From: Cryptomeria japonica
Lineage: Eukaryota > Streptophyta > Pinopsida > Cupressales > Cupressaceae
Direction of reading: 5' to 3'
Assembly: GCF_030272615.1 (NCBI RefSeq)
Contig: NC_081410.1
Coordinates: forward strand, 225,857,415 to 225,921,414
DNA length: 64,000 nt
The notes under the pieces are model-generated. The model had not been told where the DNA came from. It was given only the letters and a program-made list of their open reading frames with translations, and ran no database searches. Shown here one piece after another: positions 12,418 to 22,931 of the stretch. Numbering within the stretch: position 1 is the stretch's first letter; each line of letters starts with the position of its first letter. Made by a program: the position numbers and the translations under genes.

Positions 12418-13304
12418 GATTGGGAGGCAGATGATTTGCTTGATTAGCTCCATTCGTCTCATAGATCCTCTCTTATGTGTTTGTTTGTTCATAATGTGTT
12501 TCCCCCATGATGTGTTTTTGTGTCATGTTAGGTTCTCTTTGGATGAACCTTGTTACTCTGTTGATACAAGGTAATAAACAGGTCGAATCTATTGTGAAAT
12601 TCTCCTATTTTTATCTCAATTCTTTTATATGGTGTCCCCTATGTTGTCTACTTGAGGATGATGCAAAGTGTTATTCCCGTATTTTTGGTCTCTTCCATGT
12701 TGACTCAAATAGACACATGTGCTCTTCTCCCATTATGTTTGTAGCTCCACTACCTTTGGGGGATGAGGTCAATTCAATATATAAATATTCATTACATACA
12801 TTATTTATCATAAGAGCATACTAACCCCAAAGATAGTGGATCCCTTTTGTGCTCTTTTATATTTCATGACCATTATCCTTTGATTTATCCTTTCTTGGGG
12901 CATCTCATTGTGGTAGCATGCTTATCCTTTGGATGCATGCTATCTTAAAGCAATTGCTCCCAATGAGGCGTATGCAATTGCTTTAACATGGGGACATACA
13001 CTTCACTCAATGTTGCACTTTATCCACATACCATAACATGTTTTGATACTCCAGTTACTTTGCAAACTAAGTCTTTTGATTTGTAAGTTGGTATTTTTCT
13101 TTTTCATGACTCATTGTAAGCAAATCTTACTAGGTTGTTAGTCATGTTTTATCTCTCTTTCTCATTTTCTTATGATGTCCCTTTTAGCTTGATATTAGAG
13201 TAGTAAGATCCTAAAGTATCTGGGGGCCCTTTGATATTTGATGAAAGTTTTCAATGCAAACCAACGTACTTTATTGTGAGTATTCTTAGTCTCATACTCC
13301 CACT
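12418..13304 (+). other. GA 3' non-coding region
   Basis: T-rich, no coding frame with family resemblance (12507-12824 is open but unremarkable). An imperfect inverted sequence GCATGCTTATCC...GGATGCATGC lies near 12917-12945. It takes the place that pol would hold in an autonomous element. Confidence 0.5.
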
Positions 13305-13319
13305 AAAGTGAGGGATAAA
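13305..13319 (+). other. Polypurine tract of GA
   Basis: Purine-rich AAAGTGAGGGATAAA directly before the 3' LTR, where plus-strand DNA synthesis would be primed. Its position fixes the + orientation of the element. Confidence 0.65.
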
Positions 13320-14140
13320 TGTAGCATCCTTAATTGTACTCGCTTACAATTTTGTCCTCACCTAGAAGTCACTTTGATGCTTCTGATTTCAAGGATGATT
13401 GAAATATTGATTCTACTCACGCCACCTATCAAACCCGATTTTCCACCATTTTCACATTCTCCCCAAGCCTGGGATCTTAATTTTTAGGACCATGGTGCCC
13501 ATCGCCATGGTCCCCTTAATTTGGGCCCATCTTGGGGCCTCATAATGGTTACATAATGAGAGTGGGATTCTGGATCCCATGTTAGCCTACTCTAAAAATT
13601 CAATTTAATTTTTGACAAGAAAGTATAAAAGGCAGTCTACCCCTCTCATTTAAAACCTAATAATTTTCAAGATCTCATTTACACTTTGGAAAAATTCAAT
13701 TCAAGTGAGAAAACACTCAAATCATTCATCAAGCATTGAGGATGGCATCCATGATCCATGTTTTATGAAGACAACCTACATGAAACGTTAATTCATCTAT
13801 GAAGGTCAAACAAAACTTCATTAAGGTATACAATATTTTTTCAAGTATTTTCAATCTTTCCCTCAAAAGGAAAGCATTTATTTGGATTACTATTTTTATC
13901 AAAATACTTCAATTATCACCTATTTTGCCCTAATTATCAATAATCAAATCAACTTAATTCTAGAAAGAAAGAGGCCCTACCCAAAGAGCCTGAATCTAAT
14001 CAGAATCTCAATATTATCTTCAAAAGGAATTAAGGATAGATCTATTAGATTTATTCTCCTTCCAAATGTTATGGTTAATTAGGTCATTCAGTGGTTTTAT
14101 TATCTTAATTTAACCCTAATCCTAATTTTCAACCAGCACA
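13320..14140 (+). repeat. 3' LTR of GA
   Basis: 821 bases, TGTAGCATCC...AGCACA. It is shorter than the 5' LTR because of one large and one small missing block, but it keeps the TATA box (13624-13631) and the conserved end GGTTAATTAGGTCATTCAGT. Substitutions against the 5' LTR are frequent, so the insertion is not recent. Confidence 0.85.
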
Positions 14141-14145
14141 CTTAC

Positions 14146-15350
14146 CTGTTATTGTAATGCTTCCTATCCCACAAATAGGTGCAACTTCCTCTCCTACAAA
14201 TTTTATTGATCCTCCATCATAATTTTCAAGATTAATGAGCTTTTCATTATCACTAGTCATATGATTTGAGCATTCAAAGTCAATGATCCAATATTTTGGT
14301 TCCACTTTAGCATGCAATGTGGTCTTTTCACTTACTATTTTTTTCTTATTCTTCACTCTTTCTAGTCTTCCAGACATCTCCTTACTCTTTTCTTCTATAT
14401 TTAGAAACAAATATTCTTCATTTGAGTCATCACCATCTTCATCCTTAGATGAATGTATCTCCATAGAACATAGGATCCTTTTTCCTTTCTCTCTATCATC
14501 TATCCTTCTCCTTGTATCAATTTTTTTGTGTCTACTTTCTTATCATCATTATCAAATCTCTTGTAATCTTCCTTACACATACATTTAGAAGCATAATGCC
14601 CAATTCCACTACAATTAAAATATTTCAGAGTTAACTTACCTTTGTATTTTTTGGTTTCTTTCTTCAATCTTATAATGAAGTTTTCCTTGATCTAATCCAT
14701 ATTTTTAATTCCTTTCAATTCATCTTTAGCTATGTTTGAAACATTGGATGTAGCTTCTTTTCTTTTTCTTCTGATATATTCCATCTCTGGTACTTCATAG
14801 GCAAACAGTGACCCAAGGAGTTGATAAATTGTATAATTATCCAAATCATGATATTCTTCAATATCACACTTCTTCAACTTGTACAGTTTAGTTAAATTTG
14901 GCAAAATATTTCTCATGACATCACCTTATTCTATCTTTCCACCAACAATTTTAATACCACATAGGATTCCATTCACCCTATGTATGTAGTTCTCAATACC
15001 TTCATCATCGTCCATCCTTAAACACTCATATTTTTATTTTAGATTCATCAACCTAGCTTTCTTAGTCTTTGGATCTCCTTCATATGATTGACTTAATTTT
15101 TTTAGATCTCTTTCCAACTTCTTTTAGTGTGCTAGCCTCATCAAATACTTCATCACTCAATAAATTCATAATCATAGTTCTCACCTTTACATTATTCTCA
15201 TAATTCTTGTGTTCATCTGGAGTCTGAGGACCATTCGATGGAGGCATATAACCAAATCGAACAATCTCCCAAATACCTTCCAAAAAAGTTTAAAAATAAG
15301 ATTCCATCCTTTTCTTCCAATAAGAGAAATTTGTACCATCTAACCTCGGT
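14146..15350 (-). pseudogene. Copia A gag and protease
   Basis: Minus-strand frames encode a gag with a UBN2-like helical segment (E-E-Y-H-D-L-D-N-Y-T-I-Y-Q-L-L-G-S-L, about 14790-14860) and a CCHC remnant near 14585-14610. Then comes the protease start W-I-I-D-F-E-C-S-N-H-M. In active copia proteases the catalytic motif is D-S-G; here it is D-F-E, so the enzyme is dead. Several frameshifts and stops lie between gag segments. The frame continues past GA into G-K-H-K-T-N-D-V-Y-Y at 4926. Confidence 0.75.
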
Positions 15351-15419
15351 GCTTTGAAATTAAGTCCCTACACCATTCTGAGTCCACCTCAAGTGGTTAA
15401 GCTCTTCAAGAGGAACTCA

Positions 15420-15431
15420 GCTCTGATACCA
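15420..15431 (-). other. Primer-binding site of copia A
   Basis: TGGTATCAGAGC on the minus strand, complementary to the 3' end of initiator Met tRNA, two bases inside the LTR. This is the usual copia primer site. Confidence 0.85.
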
Positions 15432-15433
15432 AT

Positions 15434-16972
15434 TATTAAACACGTGAAAAGACTCAGAGGGGAGTGAATAAGTCTAGAAAAATTGAAATATAATCCAATA
15501 GATACTAAACACTATTTAACAACACTTAAAACATCAACCATCAACACATGAATAAAACATTTATGTGGAAAACCCAATCAAAGAAAAGCCACAGTGAGAA
15601 TCATACTTGCAATATAAATATAATTGATCACAAATTTTTAGGCTTACTATCAAGGAGCAACATGCAGTTGATGGACTTGCAAGACTAAGGCATGGTACCT
15701 TAGGACAAGATACATGGACTTTCTTAACTAAGGCACATTGCTTCAAGGCGAGATACAAAAGAGGTTGCTAAGAGACCCACTATATTTTGGAAAAAGGAAG
15801 AATAAAACTTATATGAGAAAAATCTCTTGGTCATGAAATTGTCCTTGAACCTTTGATTCAATCAACCAACATCATGGCAAACATCTCTTATAATCACCAT
15901 TGTCTCAACACACTATCTCACTGAATTCATTATCTTCAAACTTCTTCACAAACTGACTTTTGCACATCCATAGTCTCAAATTTCCTTGCATATCATTCAC
16001 ATTTGTTTCTCATCAATTCACACTCTATCACATCCATCACACACTCAAATCATACATTTTCACTCCTTAAATACAAGTTAGATCATCAAAAAGCTAATTA
16101 AGGGTTGGCCAAAAATAGAATAAACATTATTACACAAAATAAGCCACCTGAAGCAAAAATACTCAAAGCAATTTCCACTCCAAGAGAAAGAGGGGACCTA
16201 AAAACATCACAATACATTCTTCCAAGTTGAATAGATTGAACCACACACACTAACACATCCTCTAAATTCACCACCAAATAAAACATGTAGATAAACAATA
16301 AGGCTTAGCACTAAATCAGCCAAAAGATATTTTCTAGTGCAAATTACTTAATGTGGATCTCCACATATCATGGTGAGACCCATAGAAATATTTTGACTCA
16401 ACCTTAAATTCATATCCAGACAAAAAATATATTGTCCAAATAAAATAATCCAATTGGATACACAAAAAATTGAACTAACCAAATATAATCCAACAAAACT
16501 TACTTCTAGAACAAAAACACCACTACAGAATTGAACTAGAACACTACACGAACCACATAAACATGTCCATCAAACTATAACATAAGGTTCCACATGTTTG
16601 GAGGCCACCAAAGACTTTCCAGACCATTCTAACAAATTCTCTTATTCTTATAGAACAATAACAACCAACTTTTGCAATCCACGAACCAAAAACCTAGCAT
16701 AAAACATCCAAAAAACATAATCTTTACCATCTAGATGAATATAAAGCACTCTACCAATAAGAGATTAAATATTGTTTCCTACATACATTAAAAATTCTTT
16801 CCTATGTATTGAACTTGCCACAACTTACACAAACACCAATACATCAAACTCAACACATCAACACCAAACGCTAGACAAAGAAACCTATAACAATTCATTA
16901 TCATATCTAGACCAAACTCCATCCAAACATCCAAGTTTGACATCAATGACAACCAAACTCTAGTTACCAACA
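15434..16972 (-). repeat. 5' LTR of copia A
   Basis: 1539 bases on the minus strand, starting TGTTGGTAACTAG and ending TTTAATA. It carries the TTGTCATTGATGTCAA dyad (16937-16952) near its start and the stem-loop near its end (15450-15475). No matching 3' LTR exists in the window, so the borders rest on the primer site, the TGTTGG start and the two motifs shared with the other copia LTRs. Confidence 0.75.
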
Positions 16973-18289
16973 AAATCAACCATATTTAGCTAGACATGGC
17001 CTTGACTTTGGAAGAAATGGGCATTCTGGTATAAAAACAAGTGTACCAAAGAAGAAGAGTACCTGAATGTTGATTCTTTTCTATAATTTTTCAATTGCTC
17101 CATCATTCCTTTAGCGATGACATTGGAGAAATCTATGTGGAAAATACCTTTCTACGTCTAAAGGTTGTACCCTATAGTTGCTTGAAATTCTCCAACATTA
17201 TTATCCCCATCCATCCCAAAAATAAATGCAATCATGTACAAATAATCCCGCAAGTCTGACTAAAAATAATTTAGGCTTATGGGGAATATGGGAATTTCTT
17301 TCATGCCACTTATTTCTCTAAATCTGTCATTGAAAAATCTCACCTTGGTTTCCTTTGATCTGAAAAAATACTCCAGCCTGATTTGGTTGAACTTCTCAAT
17401 CTGGGCAACCTTAACAAGGATACACAACATTTCCTAAATTTCTTCTACATTGATTGTGGCCCAGATCTCCCCTACTTGAATAATCCCAATTCATGCATTA
17501 AAATGTGACACGCATAGGTGTACCAACTCAAGACAAGGATGTACCAATGAAACAATGAATTGGGGAAGACCTACATACCATAATTGAACCCCTATAGACT
17601 CAATTCTAATTTCTCTTTTATTCTTCTTTATAGGGCACCTTCATGAAGGTTTTTAGGGTTTGAATGCAGCCTTGGGTCTTGGATACTATCTCCATAGATT
17701 GGTGGTTCTAATTCTTTGGTACCTTCACTTGCAAGAAAAAGAATCAAAGCGTATGATACATCGCTAAAAACATTTGCATAAGATGATGGGGTAGTTGGAA
17801 CACTTTAACTAGGTTCCCATCCTTTTTGCATCTATTCTCTTGACTACATTATACAGGAATGGATATCAACTTTATTCTAGAACCCAAAGGATTCTACAAC
17901 CTTACAGTCTTGCCTTAAATTTTATTTTCTAATTTCTCATGCAATAAAAATGATAACTAAAAAATTTAGCAAATAGCTCCTCATTAATTGCATGATTTGA
18001 TTCATGTAACTGTCGCCTTTTTGAAAAATGAATGCATTAAAATATTGCATAGATAGTTTCCAAGCATCACTATAGGAAAGTGGGGACAGAACATTAAAAT
18101 CAACGCCAGGGTGACGAGTTCTAATCATTAATTTGTGATTAATCTCAGCAATGAGGATCACACTAGGGGTCTCTAGGATGGACACCTAACACATTGTATC
18201 TAAGGGTACAAGTATTAGAAACTAAAGCAACACACAACTCAACTATACTAATCTAATATGTACATATTCCAAAAAGGGTGGATTATTTA
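16973..18289 (-). other. Degenerate sequence with coding remnants
   Basis: On the minus strand, stretches such as R-E-I-S-G-M-K-E-I-P-I-F-P (about 17270-17310) and L-P-R-L with several stops look like old protein-coding sequence. I do not recognise the family. 17937-18185 is an 82-codon open frame of similar character. It lies between the end of gypsy D integrase and the LTR of copia A. It may be an extra downstream ORF of D or a separate relic. Confidence 0.3.
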
Positions 18290-19140
18290 ATAAAAATGTT
18301 TGAGATGGACCCCATTTACTCGCATTCAAAGGGTGTTACCTTCTTGATCTTGTAACTCAAAAGAGTCACTCTCCTTACATTTTATGATGAGAAAAGGACC
18401 TATCCATAAGGGTTCAAACTTGGCATGCTGACCTGACTTGATAGCTCGCTTATCATACTTCAATACAAGATATCCTTCTTTAAATTTTGGGTCAGATGTC
18501 CTTTTGTTGAACCACCTTTTCACAACTTGTTGATGGCTTTCCAAAGCATCAAAATATTTTTCTCGACATTATTCAATATTCATTAGCTTAGTCTAGTGCT
18601 AGATGGGGGGTTAATCATTTCAATAAAATATGAACCCCATTGAGCAAAGGGTTCATCAACCACAATTGGCCTTAGAGGTATGGCCGAATTCTTTTGTTTT
18701 TCCAATAAAAAGTTGGCATTTTTGACATTTCTTTACCAACTATTGAAATTATACAAACATAGTGGGCCAAAAATAGCTCACATGCATAATATTTGAGGTA
18801 GTGGTCTTTGCAAAATAATTTCCTCCTACCAAGCCATTGTGCATATCTACTAACACCTTTCCTACCTAAGTTTTATCTACACAACAGAAGGGAAAACCAT
18901 CAATGATTCTTTTAAAAATCACTTCTTCAACCAAAACATACCCCAAACTTTGGAGCCTATTAAATATTCTTTTAGAAAGAGGAAGGTTGGGCAAGTACCC
19001 AATTTTCATGAAGTTGACCCGATCCTCAAACCAATCTCTTGTGAGACAGGGTTGGTTTACCAGCACTAGTTCATTGGCTTCATCCTTCACAATATCTAAA
19101 TTTTCGTGATCCAGTTGGCTCAAACTTAGTAGGTTAAATT
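18290..19140 (-). pseudogene. Gypsy D integrase, internally deleted
   Basis: Zinc-binding part: H-N-G-L-V-G-G-N-Y-F, where the second His is replaced by Asn, and C-Q-K-C-Q is kept (about 18725-18840). The core begins E-P-F-A-Q-W-G-S-Y-F-I (about 18620-18660) but breaks off after I-N-P-P-S-S, and the rest of the DDE core is missing. The C-terminal part R-T-S-D-P-K-F-K-E-G-Y and P-L-W-I-G-P-F (18326-18500) is well preserved and typical of plant gypsy integrases. The deletion removes most of the catalytic domain, so the protein cannot function. Confidence 0.85.
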
Positions 19141-19239
19141 TCTATATCATACTATAATTTTGGTGATCTAGTTGGCTCTTTTTTCAATGATTTCCCCTTC
19201 CATTAAATATAAGTTTGCCTACTTGAATGTGTCACATAT

Positions 19240-19475
19240 ATCATTTGTTTGTTAGCTACAATCAAATGCCAAAACTTTTTAAGCCCTTTGACTATAGTTA
19301 AAGCTTGTCTTTCTACAAAATTATGTTTTGCTTCATATCATTTTAAATTCCTTGAATGAAAGGTGATTGGATGCTCCCCTTTTTAATTAGCACCTTTCTA
19401 AGTCAATACTGCAGTTATGCTATGTTCACTTTCATAAACATACATGATTAAATCTCTTGGAAAATCTCAATTAGC
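19240..19475 (-). pseudogene. Gypsy D RNase H next to RT
   Basis: Minus strand reads D-F-P-R-D-L-I-M-Y-V-Y-E-S-E-H-S-I, then H-P-I-T-F-H-S-R-N-L-K and A-L-T-I-V-K-G-L-K-K-F-W-H. This is the pattern of the Ty3/gypsy RNase H that follows RT. One stop lies after the S-E-H-S-I-T-A-V-L-T segment and another after N-L-K. It is separated from the RT connection domain by the 363-base insertion at 19488-19850. Confidence 0.75.
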
Positions 19476-19487
19476 ATAGAAAGGTGT

Positions 19488-19850
19488 TTGAAAATGCATA
19501 AAAATAGGGAGGAATCCAAAACGCCTTCTATCTCCCAAAAAGTCTCCACAAAATGCCTAAAATCTTTTAAAAAAAGCGTTTTTCCTTGCAATTCGGGTTT
19601 TTTGGAACCAATAACAAGTTTTAATTTGCATGAACCAATGAAAATCGGGTTTTTTTGGAGGAAATAACAAGTTTAAAAGAAATATTAAATCTAGAGATAA
19701 AATTCTTGAAAAATTTAGCTAGCTAAAAGCGAAAGAATGTTGTCAAGCTCTCATTTTTGCATAGACTGGCAAAGGCTGTAGAGGAGAAATCACTATTGTT
19801 GAACAATCATGTTACAATCAATCATTCAAAAAGATATTATCCACTGAAAA
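19488..19850. mobile_element. Small unclassified insertion in D pol
   Basis: 363 bases of AT-rich sequence that break the RT connection/RNase H frame. Flanking minus-strand frames read I-T-K-S-I-x-A-H-H and T-P-F-Y-A-N-x-D-F-P-R-D, which normally adjoin. GTGT stands at both borders (19484-19487, 19851-19854). No terminal inverted repeats, A-tail or Pol III boxes were recognised. It holds a diverged internal duplication around CGGGTTTTTTGGA. It could be a degraded MITE or SINE, or filler DNA. Confidence 0.4.
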
Positions 19851-19859
19851 GTGTGTGAT

Positions 19860-20900
19860 GTGCTTATATTGACTTTGTGATATCTTGATAGTTGATAGTT
19901 TGATCTTCCATTTGAAGTCCATCTAAAATTTTGGTCCTTCTATAGCATGATAGTGATAGGTTAGACCAATCTAGCAAAGTTGGATATGAATTTGCTTACA
20001 CAATTGAGCTTACCTAGGAAGGATTGCACACATTTCTTGTGAATAAGAAAGGGTAACTCCTTGATAGACATTATTCTATTAGGATCAATAGAATTTTATT
20101 CTTTAGAAACAACATACCCTAGGAGTTCCCCTTGTGGAACTTTGAACACAAATTTCTTGTGATTTAAAGATATTCTAAACTCTTGGCATCTCTAAAAATA
20201 TTTTTCTAGATGATCAAAATGATCCTCTTTTCTTTTTTCAAACATTGTGAGGTCATCCAAAGATATGAGAATGATTTGATTTATCGAATATTTGAAGGCT
20301 ATGTTCATTGGGCGTTGAAAAGTGGCACCCACCTTTGACAAACCAAACAATATTTTGGCATATGAAAAGGTTACCCATTTGGTGATGAATGTTGTCATGT
20401 GTTGATCTTCTTCTTTCACCTATATTTGGTTGTAGCTGAAAAATCATCAAGTAGAGAAAACATTTCAGACCCCACAATGATCTAAAGGATCGATTGCATT
20501 GATGGCAGTGGGTACTGATCCTTCAAATATGTCATGTTTAGGTCCCAAAAATCTACATGCAGGCGAATATCACCATTCTTCTTTCAAACGGGTACAAAAT
20601 TTCAAACCTGAGTATTATTTTTAATTAGATCTACAATTCAAGAATAAATGAGCTTCTTATGTGGCATGAGGGACTCAATTTTTGGGTTGATAGGCCTTTG
20701 TTTATATCAGATGGGTTTAACTCCATTGGTCGATTCTATTGTATGCTAGATAATATCGCAATCATATCCTTTCAAATCATAATAAATCCAAGCTAAGATT
20801 CCTTCATATTTTTTGCATGTTTGAGATTGGGTGATCCTTATCATTCTAAGAAACACTTTTATCTACCTTCAATTTTCTTCCCTTTCTGACATCCAAGTCA
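19860..20900 (-). pseudogene. Gypsy D reverse transcriptase
   Basis: Best conserved at 20192-20400: F-I-T-K-W-V-T-F-S-Y-A-K, F-G-L-S-K-V-G-A-T-F-Q-R and I-S-L-D-D-L-T-M-F. The catalytic Y-L-D-D box has become S-L-D-D, while both Asp are kept. Thumb and connection follow: G-E-L-L-G-Y-V-V-S-K, F-L-G-K-L-N and F-R-W (about 19915-20150). Upstream of 20480, stops and frameshifts are dense. RT would copy element RNA into DNA. Confidence 0.85.
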
Positions 20901-21193
20901 GTCTAGTGTCCTTTGTCAACAACAAATTACTGCTTGTCATTTCTTGCACCATTACAATCAAATAGATCATCTAAAGTTATTAAAACTTTAGGGAGTTTAT
21001 TCCCCTTGATTTGAATGATCTACTCTTCATACGCCTCTTCAAATTTAGATTGTAATTTTTCTACAAATTCTTCAAATTTCTAGATAAATAAGGCAATCTC
21101 GGTGCCACTTTTAAAGACTTGCCAATTTTTATCATTATTTGATATTCCAAATCTTAGTATTACACATATTAAATGTTCATTTGTAATCATGTC
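20901..21193 (-). pseudogene. Gypsy D segment between first RNase H and RT
   Basis: Minus strand encodes N-D-K-N-W-Q-V-F-K-S-G (about 21100-21140), then a helical stretch and L-P-K-V-L-I-T-L-D-D-L-F-D. It continues directly from the RNase H segment at 29103-29370 once element B is removed. This spacer joins the first RNase H to RT. No catalytic role is visible. Confidence 0.6.
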
Positions 21194-21198
21194 AGTTA

Positions 21199-22332
21199 TG
21201 TTAGGCCCAATATGGAAGGCTAATGTACTGAGAGGGGAGAGGTGAATCAGTACTTCAAAATATTTCTTCAACAATATCTTTACTATTATGCATAAACTGA
21301 ATAGTGCAGTAACATATATAAAACTAAAACAAATAGATAACAATCATGCATGATTCACTCCATAACACATATATTTTGATTACGCAGAAACTCTTGGTTA
21401 GAGAGAAAAACTGCGGTGGGGATGGCACCCACAACTTCACTACTGCAATAATAAAGAGTGCTCGGTTAGAGCTACATGTTTAGCTATTTTTGATAGCTTA
21501 CCCTATTAGGAGTAACAAGATCTGTTAGATCTACCTTGCTAAAGGATTTTACAACACTTCATCTAAATGTTGCACCTGGTTGCTTTACAATTTATAGACT
21601 TGATCAGAGTCTTTTACCCTATTAAAGGTTTCTCTTACAACTTCAAAATATTACAATAAAATTATTACAAATATTTGCAACTTTACATCTGGAATGTTAT
21701 AGCAGATTCTATGTGCTCAGAATAGATTACCTTGCTTATAGCATACCTCGGTAACCCATATAGTAACTCGGTAAACCCTTCTATTTACTCTGTTCTTCGA
21801 CTGTTCTCTGAAAACCTTCTTGGTGACCTCTATGTCTCTGTATCAGTCTTCTTACACTCATGCACACACCTTTAACTCTTAACTCATGCTGTATAAATAG
21901 ATCTCATATGATGGTGATCCAATTCATTACTTCAATCTTACAAACATGATTTATTGAATAAATAACCATGCAAAATATTTCATTGGTTGGATAACCTCAA
22001 AATCATACACAATCTTTAAGTGCAATTTCCAATGTGATAACGGTTAGATGTGCCTCGATCTTGTAACACATTTTCATATGCATGTCCAGGTTCAATGAAT
22101 CTGGTAACACATTTCACTCAGTGTAAATCAACTCGGTGTGTCATCTTTGCTGCTCAATAGACATGTAAAGATACTTGGTAGACATCTTGGTGTATACTGT
22201 GTTCTGTGACTGCTTTCTTCTGTAACCGACTAGACTGCACATACCGATTGAATATTTCGATAATAGATAACCGACTAGAGTATATAGTATAACTTTGACA
22301 TAAAACTAATGGCAATCCGATAAGTAGTAACA
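21199..22332 (-). repeat. 3' LTR of element B
   Basis: On the minus strand TGTTACTACTTATCGG...GGGCCTAACA. It has the GTACTGA...TCAGTAC stem-loop at 21225-21253, 26 bases from its 3' end. Confidence 0.9.
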
Positions 22333-22931
22333 GTCTCCCCTTTTGACATTAGTTGAGATGTTTGACAAAAACTACTTTCAAAGTTATAACTCAATAATCT
22401 ATATACTTGCAAAATTTGACTATACTGATAGTATATACAATAGTCAATAAAATAATATATCAGATATACTCCCCTTATCAATATACTATATAAAATTCTG
22501 ATTTTGCATGCTTGGTGATCTGTTCTTGTTCTTTGCTTACTATTCTGTATACTGCTCGGTTTACTGCTCTTGGATACTCTGCTTATTCTGCCCGGTATAC
22601 TCCCCCTGTATACTATACTCCGAAAACTATATCATTATCGCAAAATTGTATTAATACTGTATCACTCCCCTAGTACTGTAACATATTACTCCCCAAATAT
22701 AGTATCACTACCCCTTTTTGACAAACATCAAAAAACTTAATTTCCATTCAGGGGTGGTAACTAATCAAAAATGGATTTGTACTTGGTTCGAGCGTCAGTG
22801 AGAGCGACAGAGAGTGCATCCTTTACACTGTCCATTAAAGAATTTTGTGCTTGAATATCAGCCAATAGTGATATTAAACCATCTAGAGTGCTTCCCTCTT
22901 GAGTAGTAGATAAGTATTTGGCTCGGTTGAT
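22333..22931 (-). other. Element B 3' non-coding region and polypurine tract
   Basis: Adjacent to the LTR the minus strand has AAAAGGGGAGAC (22333-22344), a clear polypurine tract. The rest is rich in short runs of TACTCCCC and CGGTATACT on the plus strand. No coding frame was recognised, although the tail of ORF2 may extend to about 22780. Confidence 0.6.

Larger units (their letters stand above)
4932..14140 (+). mobile_element. Non-autonomous Ty3/gypsy-type LTR element GA
   Basis: Two LTRs beginning TGTAGCATCC (4932-6130 and 13320-14140) bound an internal region that codes for a gag-like and a protease-like protein but has no RT, RNase H or integrase. Target-site duplication CTTAT (4927-4931) and CTTAC (14141-14145) differs at one base. 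A purine tract (13305-13319) precedes the 3' LTR. It inserted into copia A between protease and integrase, and was later hit by the solo LTR at 8233-10780. Without a polymerase it would have needed a helper element. Confidence 0.85.
3848..16972 (-). mobile_element. Truncated Ty1/copia LTR retrotransposon A
   Basis: Minus-strand order from right to left: 5' LTR (15434-16972), initiator-Met-type primer site (15420-15431), gag and protease (14146-15350), then integrase (3848-4926). The gag-protease and integrase parts are separated by gypsy element GA, whose removal restores the frame I-T-G-K followed by H-K-T-N-D-V-Y-Y-V. RT, RNase H and the 3' LTR are missing, because the element stops just after the integrase C-terminus at the junction with the upstream ORF relic. 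It is not mobile as it stands. Confidence 0.85.
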
